NCBI RefSeq assembly: GCF_034314165.1 | Contig: NZ_JAVIWK010000001.1 | Span: 4,541,001 to 4,605,000, forward strand | From: Pseudomonas sp. Bout1 | Lineage (GTDB): Bacteria; Pseudomonadota; Gammaproteobacteria; Pseudomonadales; Pseudomonadaceae | Reading direction: 5' to 3' | DNA length: 64,000 nt | In this document: in pieces, positions 19,391 to 27,326 of the stretch | Numbering within the stretch: the first letter of the stretch is position 1 | Layout: each line of letters begins with the position of its first letter | The notes under the pieces: model-generated | What the model was told of the DNA's origin: nothing | The model's database searches: none | What the model saw: the letters and a program-made list of their open reading frames with translations, nothing else | Made by a program: the position numbers and the translations under genes

Positions 19391-20221
19391 TCAACCCTCT
19401 TGAATGGGAGCCAACAAACCACCGAGAACCGGCCGCAACTGTGGATGCTCGGGCAGGCGAATGCCAAAGCTGGCTTGCAGCAGGGTCAGCAGCTCATCCA
19501 CGTTATCGATTACGCGCTTTTCGCTGGCCCGGTCCAGGTAGTGAATCGCGTACTGGCCATTGTTCAGCGTGCGGCGAAAACCCGGGCCGATCAACGCGAC
19601 CTTCAACTGCCCCAGGAACGGCGAATTGGGGTGGGTGGAGACGTACCAATTGCCGATTTCGTAGTCGATGCGCGACTGCACCTGCAGGTCGAACACATAC
19701 AGGCCACGCCACTCACCGGCGACCTGCGCCCATAAGGTGTAGTTGCCTTCGTTCAGGCTCAGTCGATAGGGTTCATGGGCGGTGGCCTGGGTGGCATCGG
19801 TGTCCAGTTGCAACGGGCTGCTGGGCACCATGCCACCAAAGCCGACATCGCTGATGTAGCGCACACCGTCCAGGGTCACCAGGCTCAGGCGATGGGTGCG
19901 CGCCGTGAGTGCATCGGGCGGCCCGCCCATCACCACGCGCCCGGTGATGCCCCGCGCGTCGAAGCCCAACTCCTGCAGCAAAGCCAGGAACATCTGGTTC
20001 AGCTCGTAGCAATAACCGCCACGCCCGTCGAACAGGACTTTGTGCTCGATGCTCGGCAAATCGATCGGTACGGGTGCGTGCAGCAAGGTCGACAGGCTTT
20101 CAAACGCGAAGGTACAGACGTGGCGCAACTGCAAATCCTGCAGGGTTTGCAGGGTGGGCGGTGGCGGCGTGTCGTAGCCCAGACGTTGCAGATACAAGTG
20201 GCTGTGGGTCAGCTCAGGCAT
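19391..20221 (-). CDS. nat: Arylamine N-acetyltransferase
   Basis: 276 aa from ATG 20221 (MPELTHSHLYLQRLGYD); the in-frame extension to 20320 crosses an AT-rich promoter-like stretch and is not likely coding. Catalytic triad visible: Cys71 in RGGYCYELN, His110 in ARTHRLSL and Asp125 in ISDVGFGG. It transfers an acetyl or other acyl group from CoA to aromatic amines or hydrazines by a ping-pong mechanism in the cytoplasm. The length is typical. Single gene, divergent from the small protein at 20376. The physiological acceptor is unknown. Confidence 0.93.
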   Translation of the reverse strand: MPELTHSHLYLQRLGYDTPPPPTLQTLQDLQLRHVCTFAFESLSTLLHAPVPIDLPSIEHKVLFDGRGGYCYELNQMFLALLQELGFDARGITGRVVMGGPPDALTARTHRLSLVTLDGVRYISDVGFGGMVPSSPLQLDTDATQATAHEPYRLSLNEGNYTLWAQVAGEWRGLYVFDLQVQSRIDYEIGNWYVSTHPNSPFLGQLKVALIGPGFRRTLNNGQYAIHYLDRASEKRVIDNVDELLTLLQASFGIRLPEHPQLRPVLGGLLAPIQEG

Positions 20222-20375
20222 GACGCGATCCTTGAGTCGGTGCGAAAAGACCACTAATACCCTGTAGGTCGTTGTTTGCCAATTGGGATATGACTCAAAT
20301 GCAAGCCTTGGGAGGCGCAAACTTTCTGAACCTTTCTGAACTGATTTATATCAATTCAGTACAAGACAGGGAGCC

Positions 20376-20624
20376 ATGATGAGTACCGCAATGATCTACA
20401 CCATCCACTACTTGCTACACGGCGAAGCGAAAACCTTTGTGGTGCGCGCCGAAGTCATGAACAACGCCGAAGCCTGGCATTGGGCAGCGGTTGACGCCGA
20501 TGTTGCCCACGTGGGCCGCATTGGTCGCCCGGGCCATGAACGGGTGAAAAAAACCACGCGGCCCTGGGCCGAGAAATTTGGCATTACCGAGGTAACCTGG
20601 ACGGCTCCGAAGCACTTGGGCTGA
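20376..20624 (+). CDS. Small conserved Pseudomonas protein, possibly DUF6555
   Basis: 82 aa. CAGGGAGCC is a good ribosome site for ATG 20376. Two patches look conserved: the TFVVRAEVMNNAEAWHWAAVDA core and the basic C-terminal half (GHERVKKTTRPWAEKFGITEVTW). There is no signal peptide or membrane segment. I recall similar short Pseudomonas proteins under DUF6555, but that name is from memory and unverified. Own promoter and own hairpin terminator (20634-20653), so it is monocistronic. Function unknown. Confidence 0.75.
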   Translation: MMSTAMIYTIHYLLHGEAKTFVVRAEVMNNAEAWHWAAVDADVAHVGRIGRPGHERVKKTTRPWAEKFGITEVTWTAPKHLG

Positions 20625-20633
20625 GTGAAAACG

Positions 20634-20653
20634 GCCCCGCCCTCGGGCGGGGC
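20634..20653 (+). terminator. Strong GC hairpin terminator after the small protein
   Basis: GCCCCGCCC (20634-20642) pairs perfectly with GGGCGGGGC (20645-20653), 10 bp after the stop at 20624. Only a short TT follows, so termination may be partial. Confidence 0.65.
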
Positions 20654-21115
20654 TTGCGTGAACCCAACCGCTACACATCAGGCAGCAGCGCTTGGATTTA
20701 GCCTCATGAAGAATTATTTAAGGTTCGACAGTGCTTCCCCCGCCCTTTCCCCTCGTGGCCTTTCGTGCCACGTTCGTTCATCCAAAAAATCAAAAGCTTA
20801 GAAAAATAGCAGCGCACACGTCAGCATTTTGGCGGGCTAATTTGAATAGCCTCCTATCTTTTTATCGCGCTATTTATTCCAAAAAGGTCTTTTACGCGCA
20901 AATTGGCGGCATGGTGTATTAGCGCCGGAATGTAACAAGTTGTTTCACGTTTATTACCGTATTTCGGTATCGCAAAGGGGGCTTCCTGTCGGAGAACAGG
21001 ATTATTCCGTTCGTTCCGACGCAGTGGTTTACGCCTGGGAAATTGATAATTTTGCTTCCGCCACCAACGGGGGATGCAAACAAGGGATCTGAATTAATTA
21101 TCGAGGCTTGAACCC
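20654..21115 (+). promoter_or_regulatory. AT-rich leader upstream of the PEP-carboxylase-like operon
   Basis: About 460 bp with no credible gene. It is clearly richer in A+T than flanking coding DNA (for example TTTTTATCGCGCTATTTATTCC at 20858-20879). CCTGTCGGAGAACAGG near 20985 can form a short hairpin. A 63-codon open frame at 20731-20922 has no ribosome site. The stretch probably holds the operon promoter and control sites; base composition hints at recent acquisition. Confidence 0.5.
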
Positions 21116-23803
21116 ATGAACCATGTGATCAACTCAATACTTGAAGATACGTCGACCAGTTTGTCCATCCGGCATACCAGCCCTGCCCTGCTACATGACG
21201 TATTGTGGCGAGCCCTGGAGCAGGCGCTCAAGGCAACCCCGGAAGACGCTTCCCAAACCCCACACACCCGGGCCTGTTTGAGGATCTACGCCGAAATCGA
21301 CACCCTTTCCTACTTGGACAAGGCCGACTCGAAATTGGCCGCCGCGCTGGGGAAAGCCTTCTTCGAATCACGCTCCAGCAAAGACGTCGAGGCGTTCTGG
21401 AAGTTACTGTTGATCAAGCAACTGTTGTTCGAGTTGTCTGTGCGCAGCGTCGCCACTCATATTACTTCGCAGACCAACGACAGCCGATTGCCTCTCACAC
21501 CCGAGCCCGTGCTACTGACCGGTCACGGCCAGGTAAACATCAGCCTGGGCCTGCTATGCAAAGAGACCGACCAACTCAGGCATTCCGTGGTGCAGGCCTT
21601 GCAGAAACTGGCCCAGCATGTCGAAGACAACGGGCTGAAAAAGCCTTTTTCCACCCAGTTGATCTTGTTGGAGCTGTACAACGCCGTGTGGTCGGGCAGC
21701 AACGGTATCGACATCGAGTCACAGATTTTCTATGCCGACAGCGTTTATGACGCACTCCCCGACGTCTATCAGACATTGGGCCTGGCGACCCAGGAAAAGT
21801 GGCTGACCTTGTTTACCTGGCTGTACGGCGACAAGGATGGCCGCCCGTACGATACCAACCAGCACACCGAAACCCTGGTGATTGCGCTGGAACACGCGAT
21901 TCGCGGCCGCTATATCGCCGACATCAACGGCTTGATCCAGAACGGCGGCGCGCGGCATCGCCTGGAAGAGATTCGCGCACGGCTGGACAAGGATCACCCC
22001 AAAAGCTTTGAACATCCCAGCGAACTGGCCGATGCGCTGGGCGGTATCCGTTTCGCCCAACCGGCCGCCATCGACCGGCTGCTGCTACGGATTCACGCCT
22101 TCGGCTTTCACTACCTGGAGATCGAGTTTCGCGAGAACGCGCAAATGTTCGCCAGCGTGGTTGATGAAATTCTCTCCAGCCAATGGATGCAGGACATCGG
22201 GCAAGGCGCAGGCCAGCGTTATCGCGACCTGGATGAGCCCGCGCGCAAGGCCGTGCTCGTGGCTGCGCTGGAACACAAGGGTGGCGTGCCTCCGGCTGCC
22301 CTCTGGCAAGGATATTTGCAACACACCGGCGCGGCTTATGAAGAGAAAGCCCAGCGTTATGTGGGCCAGGACTACATCGCGCTGCTTGAGCAGGACCCCG
22401 ACTACATCCGCATGTACGACGCTCGCAACGCCGTCGAACGTTTCGAAATGATCGACCGCTATCGGGACCGGATGAACATCCACGGGATTGCCGAATACAC
22501 GTCGGCGCTCAGTGTCCTGGAAGTGCTGTTCTTGATGAAGGCCGCCAATGTGCGGGACGGTATCGACATTGCCCTGCAGCCCGAAGACCTCAGTGGCGCC
22601 GAGCAGACGCTGCTCACGGTGCATGAAGTCTACGAGAACCCGGTGTACCGCCAGCACCTGGCGTCTCGCGGCAACCGCCAGTACATCACGTTTGGCCCCA
22701 GTGACACGGGCAAGCAAGGTGGCAAGGCGATGCACAAGCTCAACATGGCCATCGCCAACCAGCACAAAGTGATCGCTGCCAGGTACGGTATCGAGGTGAT
22801 TGCACATGTGATCATGGGGGGCGAACACGCCCGCTGTAACGGAGTGATCGCCGAGACCATGCAGGAATTCGGTGCTCTGGACGGTTCGCAAACCCGATTC
22901 ATGCTGGCAGGGTGCGCGGAGATGCGCAGCCATCTGCTAACCCGCAACCAGTCGGTCAACTTCCTCGACCAGTTGTACCGCATGCACGCCGAGTCGCAGC
23001 CGCAGCTGTCCGAGGGGGTGATCGCCGGCAGGATCCAGCGCTGGGCTGAAGTGGTGCGCCGCTACCAGGCGAAGTTCTTCGAGCATCCGGCGCTGCCATC
23101 CCTGCTGCGAGACATGGCACGATTCGACGTGGTCAGGGCCACCGCCAAGGGTACCCGGCCGCCTTCACGCATTTTCAACATCAAGGTCTTCGAATCCCGT
23201 CCGGATGCCATTCGTGCGATACCCTGGACCCGAGCCCTGTTGGCCAGTGGGTTACACAGTGAACTGATCGGGGTCGGGCAGTTTGCCGAAGAACCACCCG
23301 CACAGTTGCTGAAGGCATTCAACGACGATGACAGCTTTCACAACTACGTCAAAGGCATGGCATACGCCATCGCCCGAACCGACCTCAAATGTGCCTGGCT
23401 GACCTTGACTGGCAGTATTCCCGGCAAGGACCACATCCTCGCGCTGGCTCAAGCCCTGGAGACCGAAACCGTCGGTACGGCCGAACAGCTGCTGGCCAGC
23501 CTGCACCTGGAGGTCATCGAAGGTAAGCGTTTTGTGTACAAGGCCACCACCGGCGACGAACCTCAGGACCCGTGGAAAATCAAAGAGCTGACCCTGCTCA
23601 ACCTGTGGCCCAGCCTCAAGGCGGAGGCATCGCGCAAGGAGAAAAACCTGCGGATTTATCGGCTGTTCCTCATCTACGCCAAAACCAACCCGGACTTCAT
23701 CGAGTCCACGTCGTTGAACGACTTCTACAGTGGTTTCCTGGCGGCGGTCAGTACAGACACCGGCCTGGTCGATCCCGTCAGTACCCGTCACTTCACCTGG
23801 TAA
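21116..23803 (+). CDS. Divergent phosphoenolpyruvate carboxylase-like protein
   Basis: 895 aa, the size of bacterial PEP carboxylase. Family features: LYGDKDGRPYDTN (normally GDRDGNP), FGPSDTGKQGGKAMHKLNMAIANQHKV (normally GYSDSxKD), RPDAIRAIPWTRA (normally LRAIPWIFAW). The metal-binding Asp and the Lys of SDTGK are kept. The catalytic FHGRGGSIGRGG loop reads instead VIMGGEHARCNG: the His and first Arg are lost, and only the GG and one Arg remain. The usual C-terminal GMRNTG is replaced by STRHFTW. It may act on another enol-phosphate or ketoacid, or may have lost carboxylase activity. GAGG lies upstream of ATG 21116. It leads an operon with a D-2-hydroxyacid dehydrogenase and an RraA-like protein. 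It is not the housekeeping Ppc by sequence. Confidence 0.8.
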   Translation: MNHVINSILEDTSTSLSIRHTSPALLHDVLWRALEQALKATPEDASQTPHTRACLRIYAEIDTLSYLDKADSKLAAALGKAFFESRSSKDVEAFWKLLLIKQLLFELSVRSVATHITSQTNDSRLPLTPEPVLLTGHGQVNISLGLLCKETDQLRHSVVQALQKLAQHVEDNGLKKPFSTQLILLELYNAVWSGSNGIDIESQIFYADSVYDALPDVYQTLGLATQEKWLTLFTWLYGDKDGRPYDTNQHTETLVIALEHAIRGRYIADINGLIQNGGARHRLEEIRARLDKDHPKSFEHPSELADALGGIRFAQPAAIDRLLLRIHAFGFHYLEIEFRENAQMFASVVDEILSSQWMQDIGQGAGQRYRDLDEPARKAVLVAALEHKGGVPPAALWQGYLQHTGAAYEEKAQRYVGQDYIALLEQDPDYIRMYDARNAVERFEMIDRYRDRMNIHGIAEYTSALSVLEVLFLMKAANVRDGIDIALQPEDLSGAEQTLLTVHEVYENPVYRQHLASRGNRQYITFGPSDTGKQGGKAMHKLNMAIANQHKVIAARYGIEVIAHVIMGGEHARCNGVIAETMQEFGALDGSQTRFMLAGCAEMRSHLLTRNQSVNFLDQLYRMHAESQPQLSEGVIAGRIQRWAEVVRRYQAKFFEHPALPSLLRDMARFDVVRATAKGTRPPSRIFNIKVFESRPDAIRAIPWTRALLASGLHSELIGVGQFAEEPPAQLLKAFNDDDSFHNYVKGMAYAIARTDLKCAWLTLTGSIPGKDHILALAQALETETVGTAEQLLASLHLEVIEGKRFVYKATTGDEPQDPWKIKELTLLNLWPSLKAEASRKEKNLRIYRLFLIYAKTNPDFIESTSLNDFYSGFLAAVSTDTGLVDPVSTRHFTW

Positions 23804-23807
23804 AACA

Positions 23808-23842
23808 CCCCCGCTATCCATCGCCAACCCGGATAGCGGGGG
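23808..23842 (+). terminator. Perfect 12-bp stem-loop inside the operon
   Basis: CCCCCGCTATCC (23808-23819) pairs exactly with GGATAGCGGGGG (23831-23842) around an 11-nt loop, starting 5 nt after the PEP-carboxylase-like stop. No T-run follows, so it is more likely an mRNA-stabilising or partially terminating element that sets different expression for the downstream genes. Confidence 0.6.
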
Positions 23843-23873
23843 CTGCCGGCACTCCGTCAAAAGGACCATGCAC

Positions 23874-24923
23874 ATGGCATTCGCCACCCTGATATTGGAT
23901 GCACCTGACCCACCGCTGCTATTTGAGGAAGTCGATCGATTCCTTGAACTGGGCCTGGCAGTCACCCTGAACCTTCACTATTTCACCGACAAGGACACCA
24001 TCACCCGCCACTATGGCGAGCGCATTCAGTACGCCCGGATCAACTGCCACGACAACCCCGCCTTCATCGCGGCGGTGAACCAGGCCGGTGGTTACAGCGT
24101 GTTCAAGACGCGCTTGAACATCCCCCTCGATGGCGAATTGATCAGCGCCGCCACCGCCCCTGCCTTGGCCACACCGCTGCGTGCCATCGCCCAGGCCGGT
24201 GTAGGGCTTAACCATATTGACCGCCAAGCAGCTGAGTGTTTCGGCGTGACAATACTCAATACACCCGGCTCCAATGCCAGCGCGGTCGCGGAATACGTCG
24301 TGGCGCAGGCGTTGTATTTGTCCAGGGACCTGCACCACTACAACGCGCAAACCCATAAAGGCCATTGGTCCAAGGGCAGCCTGGCGCCCGGGCTGCAATT
24401 TGGTGAATTGACGCTGGGACTGGTGGGCACTGGAGGTATTGCCCAGGCGGTGGCGCAAAAGGCCCGGGCGTTGGGTATCAAGGTTATCGCCACGGGTTCA
24501 GAACGCTTTACGGAGCAAGTCGCACAGGACCTTGGTCTTGAGCGAAAGCCAACCCTTGAGCAGTTGTTGAGTGAAGCCGACGTTGTCTCCATCCATACAC
24601 CGCTCACACCCATCACCCGGGGCCTGTTCGACAGCACGGCATTCAGCCAGATGCGCCAGGGTTCGATCCTGATCAACACCGCCCGCGGTGGCATCGTTGA
24701 TGAGGACCAATTGGCAACCTTCATGACTCGCTTTCCCGGGCACATCAAGGCAGTCGCCATTGATACCTTTGCCCAGGAGAAGGACCGCTTCAACTCACCG
24801 CTCACCGGCATCGCCAACGCACAACTGACCCCGCATATCGCCGGCAACACTGCAACGGCGATCCGCACGGCTTCACGCCAGATCGTCGACAAGATCCACG
24901 CATTCAGCACTGCTGCGACATAA
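23874..24923 (+). CDS. D-isomer specific 2-hydroxyacid dehydrogenase
   Basis: 349 aa from ATG 23874: AAGGA is 9 nt upstream of it, but only 3 nt from the alternative ATG at 23868. NAD-binding Rossmann motif GLVGTGGIAQAVAQKARALG (about residues 181-200). Catalytic residues of the family are present: Arg in INTARGGIVDE, Glu in DTFAQEK, His in LTPHIAGNT. It interconverts a 2-ketoacid and a D-2-hydroxyacid with NAD(P)H in the cytoplasm. The preceding gene could supply, and the following gene could cleave or decarboxylate, a C4 or larger ketoacid. Actual substrate unknown. Confidence 0.88.
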   Translation: MAFATLILDAPDPPLLFEEVDRFLELGLAVTLNLHYFTDKDTITRHYGERIQYARINCHDNPAFIAAVNQAGGYSVFKTRLNIPLDGELISAATAPALATPLRAIAQAGVGLNHIDRQAAECFGVTILNTPGSNASAVAEYVVAQALYLSRDLHHYNAQTHKGHWSKGSLAPGLQFGELTLGLVGTGGIAQAVAQKARALGIKVIATGSERFTEQVAQDLGLERKPTLEQLLSEADVVSIHTPLTPITRGLFDSTAFSQMRQGSILINTARGGIVDEDQLATFMTRFPGHIKAVAIDTFAQEKDRFNSPLTGIANAQLTPHIAGNTATAIRTASRQIVDKIHAFSTAAT

Positions 24924-24957
24924 CGGTAAACCCACAGGACACAAGGAAGCCCTCACC

Positions 24958-25611
24958 ATGCAAACGTCCATTCATGAACGCCTGAAAGCCTTGAGTTGCA
25001 CCGACCTGAGCGATGCCATGGACCGCCTGAAAATTGTTTGCCAGTGCACCGACATCATGCCCCTGGACCGTTCTTTCAATCTGGCGGGCAAAGCCTGGAC
25101 CCTGCGTTACGGCCCGATCGGGTTGGACGGAGGCTCGGTAGGTGACTACATCGACGACCTTGAAGAAGGCCAAGTGGTGGTGATCGACAACCAGGCACGG
25201 CTCGACACCACCGTATGGGGTGACCTGCTGACCTCAACTGCTGCGCGCAAACATTTGGCGGGGACGGTGATCGATGGTATCTGCCGCGATGTCGACCGGG
25301 CGCTTGAACTCAACTACCCGATCTTCTCCCGCGGCAATTGGATGCGTACCGGCAAGGACCGGGTGCGCGTCGAGGCGATTCAGGAGCCGGTGACATTGGG
25401 CGGCGTGCGGGTACAGCCAGACGATTGGCTGCGAGGCGACGGTGATGGATTAGTGGTAATTCCTGGCCGCCAACTGGCTCAGGTGCTGGCAGTGGCCGAA
25501 GAGGTGCATGAGGCAGAAGAACAGATTCGCGCAGCGATCGACGCAGGCGTTCCCTTGCGCCAGGCGCGGGCCGACTACGGTTACCACGCATTGCAAACGC
25601 CCCGCAGCTAA
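24958..25611 (+). CDS. RraA/HMG-CHA aldolase family protein
   Basis: 217 aa, AAGGAAGCC before ATG 24958. Contains the RraA-like core: WGDLLTSTAARKHLAGTVIDGICRDVDRALELNYPIFSRG, where the Arg-Asp pair in GICRDVD corresponds to the divalent metal and substrate site of class II 4-hydroxy-4-methyl-2-oxoglutarate aldolases, and DWLRGDGDGLVVIP. Enzymes of this family cleave HMG/CHA to ketoacids and also decarboxylate oxaloacetate; RraA itself instead inhibits RNase E. The aldolase residues and the operon context favour an enzyme. Last gene of the three-gene operon; a perfect stem-loop follows at 25636. Confidence 0.85.
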   Translation: MQTSIHERLKALSCTDLSDAMDRLKIVCQCTDIMPLDRSFNLAGKAWTLRYGPIGLDGGSVGDYIDDLEEGQVVVIDNQARLDTTVWGDLLTSTAARKHLAGTVIDGICRDVDRALELNYPIFSRGNWMRTGKDRVRVEAIQEPVTLGGVRVQPDDWLRGDGDGLVVIPGRQLAQVLAVAEEVHEAEEQIRAAIDAGVPLRQARADYGYHALQTPRS

Positions 25612-25635
25612 TACCCTTCAGCGGCTGCGACGGCC

Positions 25636-25670
25636 CCTTCGTCATGAGGTCACGGACGCCATGACGAAGG
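25636..25670. terminator. Perfect 11-bp stem-loop between convergent genes
   Basis: CCTTCGTCATG (25636-25646) pairs exactly with CATGACGAAGG (25660-25670). It lies between the RraA-like stop (25611) and the convergent small-protein stop (25685), as expected for a shared bidirectional terminator. No T-run. Confidence 0.6.
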
Positions 25671-25684
25671 CGTGCACCGCTACT

Positions 25685-25879
25685 TCACTGCTTCAAATCT
25701 CCCAACGGATCGTAGGCCGGCTTCTTGCCGGTTGCGTCGGGCTTGTCCAGCGGTGCAATCGCTGGGCCTATCGGGTCAACCTGCGGGTCTGCGACGTCTG
25801 GGGAATCGGGGTCGAAACCCAATTCGTCCTTGCCGCTGGAATGCTCCGATGAATGTGGGCCACTTTTACTGTTGCTCAT
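25685..25879 (-). CDS. Small acidic disordered protein, possibly DUF6021
   Basis: 64 aa, rich in Asp, Pro, Ser and Lys with almost no hydrophobic residues (SSGKDELGFDPDSPDVADPQ in the middle), so it is predicted to be unfolded. AAGGAGG precedes the ATG at 25879. I recall similar Pseudomonas proteins as DUF6021, unverified. It lies 24 bp downstream of another small acidic gene on the same strand (25904-26077), so the two form a mini-operon. Function unknown. Confidence 0.7.
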   Translation of the reverse strand: MSNSKSGPHSSEHSSGKDELGFDPDSPDVADPQVDPIGPAIAPLDKPDATGKKPAYDPLGDLKQ

Positions 25880-25903
25880 AACTACCTCCTTGACGCGCCG
25901 GGT

Positions 25904-26077
25904 TTACAGCGGGCGGGCCTTGTCGTGCAGGTTTTCCAGGTTTTCCTCGACCCGCTCTTCGTCGTCTTGCCGTTCGGCAGGATCGTTAGGGCGCAGGGCG
26001 TCGTTGTCGCGTTCCTCCTCGCCCGGGGTGCGGTCGGGATTGGGTGTGCCGGGCGGCTGTTGCTGGTACCGGGTCAT
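25904..26077 (-). CDS. 57-aa highly charged small protein
   Basis: Reading the minus strand from ATG 26077 gives MTRYQQQPPGTPNPDRTP followed by a stretch of Glu, Asp and Arg residues (GEEERDND, then RQDDEERVEENLENLHDKARPL) and TAA at 25904. AGGTGA is a good ribosome site. It is nearly all charged or polar and probably forms a short helix at the C-terminal half. Directly upstream of the other small acidic gene. No function recognised. Confidence 0.65.
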   Translation of the reverse strand: MTRYQQQPPGTPNPDRTPGEEERDNDALRPNDPAERQDDEERVEENLENLHDKARPL

Positions 26078-26229
26078 GATTCACCTCGCTTGGGGTCGGT
26101 TGCCTACGAGATTTAGAGAAATCGCGGTGGGGCATCGTTCAACCGGATTACCGTCACTCCGACGGGCGAACCATGAGAAGATGCCGCCCGGCGCTATACC
26201 CCTACTCAGCCCATGGAGACTGCACCCGG

Positions 26230-26751
26230 ATGTTTGAGCTTAAACCGTGCGACCCGATTGTTTTTCGCCAACAGACCCGCCGCAGCACGCTGATTGTCGC
26301 GGCGCTGTTCGTGGTGCTGGCGATGGTGCTGTCCAGTTTGGCGGTGATGCTGTTCGGTGAACCCGGGGGCGATAATTTTCGCTTTAATGTCGGCGGTGTG
26401 TTTGCCGGGGTGTTGATCACCTTGGCCCTGGTGCGGGGGCCGTTCTGGAGCCAGGCGTGGCTGGCGCCGGCGGTGTATGGCTGGCAGCTCAAGCGCAGTT
26501 TGATGAGCGTGACGAATGTGATGCACAAGGTGACTGAAGGCGTGAAGGCGAATGATCCGGTGGCGATCAAGTTGCTGCGGTTTTACCACCTTGGCTTGAT
26601 GCAGATGCACGAGCTGGACGCCAATTCCAGCGCTCAGGCGCAGTTGGTGCGGGAGGTTGATGAGCATCTGGAGAGGATGCGCGGGCTGGGGATTGAACCT
26701 GACCAAACGCGGCTTGATCCGGGTTGGGTCGAGGCGCTGAAGGTGCGCTGA
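26230..26751 (+). CDS. DUF3087-family membrane protein
   Basis: 173 aa from ATG 26230 (MFELKPCDPIVFRQQ); GGAGA lies about 12 nt upstream, and the longer frame from 26173 looks non-coding. Two membrane spans: about residues 20-42 (LIVAALFVVLAMVLSSLAVML) and 53-70 (VGGVFAGVLITLALVRG). A cytoplasmic C-terminal half follows, with VKANDPVAIKLLRFYHLGLMQMHELD. The pattern fits DUF3087, a gammaproteobacterial family of unknown function. Single gene, convergent with the MEKHLA gene. Confidence 0.72.
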   Translation: MFELKPCDPIVFRQQTRRSTLIVAALFVVLAMVLSSLAVMLFGEPGGDNFRFNVGGVFAGVLITLALVRGPFWSQAWLAPAVYGWQLKRSLMSVTNVMHKVTEGVKANDPVAIKLLRFYHLGLMQMHELDANSSAQAQLVREVDEHLERMRGLGIEPDQTRLDPGWVEALKVR

Positions 26752-26756
26752 TTGCG

Positions 26757-26868
26757 GGTATATCCGGTTACTTTTGGCTGGGCCAGCATTCCGGGCGCTT
26801 GCCAAAAGTGCCCTGTTGTAAGAGCGCACCCTGTTCCGTCAACCGTTACCGCAGCAACGGATAGGTAC
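26757..26868. repeat. Copy of the TATCCGTT-ended repeat element
   Basis: Left end GGGTATATCCGGTTAC at 26757 and right end GTTACCGCAGCAACGGATA at 26845 are inverted copies of each other. The same ends flank the elements at 1574-2727 and 51016-51178. The core has TTGTAAGAGCG and a decayed AAAAGT motif also seen in the other copies. The right end overlaps the 3' end of the MEKHLA gene. Confidence 0.68.
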
Positions 26869-27322
26869 CCCGCCCCCCCTCATCCAGCCAGAACAACGCT
26901 GCCTGCCCTGCCCCCTCCAACAGGTTCCACACCACCCCGGCATGAATCATGAACGCCTGTTCCTGCGCATCCACGCGCCATCCGCTGTAGCCGTCGGCAA
27001 TTCCCCTGGCGCCAACCTGCTCCATCAGCACCTGCCGTGCCGGGCGATCCAGTTCCGAGGCGCTGAACCGCGAAGGCATCCCGATAAACGCCTCACGCGG
27101 ATACTTGAAACAACCCAACGCACACTCATTCACATAGGTAAAACGCGGATCAGCGCCACCATCATGCGCGAGCAAACTGTAGGGCGCCTGCTCATGCAGC
27201 CAGGTAAGCCGCTGCTCCAGGCCCAACCCTTCAGGCGCCGGCAACCCCTGCCCCGTCCAATGCCTATAAGCCTCATCCAGCAAACGTACGAAGTTCTCGT
27301 CAGGGGACACTGTCAGCCTCAT
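26846..27322 (-). CDS. MEKHLA-domain protein
   Basis: 158 aa from ATG 27322 (MRLTVSPDENFVRLLDEAYRHW), five bases after the MFS stop. PAS-like MEKHLA fold: LAHDGGADPRFTYVNECALGCFKYPREAFIGMPSRFSA, then GYSGWRVDAQEQAFMIHAGVVWNLL. Proteins of this type are small stand-alone PAS-like domains of unknown ligand. It is the second gene of an MFS-MEKHLA pair. Odd feature: the last codons and stop (TYPLLR then TAA) are encoded by the end of the repeat element at 26757-26868. Confidence 0.8.
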   Translation of the reverse strand: MRLTVSPDENFVRLLDEAYRHWTGQGLPAPEGLGLEQRLTWLHEQAPYSLLAHDGGADPRFTYVNECALGCFKYPREAFIGMPSRFSASELDRPARQVLMEQVGARGIADGYSGWRVDAQEQAFMIHAGVVWNLLEGAGQAALFWLDEGGRGTYPLLR

Positions 27323-27326
27323 CTCA

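Noticed and set aside
19154..19735. 193-codon plus-strand frame upstream of and antisense to the NAT gene
   Set aside because: Most of it is opposite the NAT coding region, and the front part crosses non-coding palindromes.
20731..20922. 63-codon open frame in the AT-rich leader
   Set aside because: No ribosome site, no recognisable pattern, and it sits in probable promoter DNA.
21116..23803. Housekeeping PEP carboxylase (ppc)
   Set aside because: The catalytic glycine-rich loop and C-terminal NTG are missing, and the operon context is not that of ppc.
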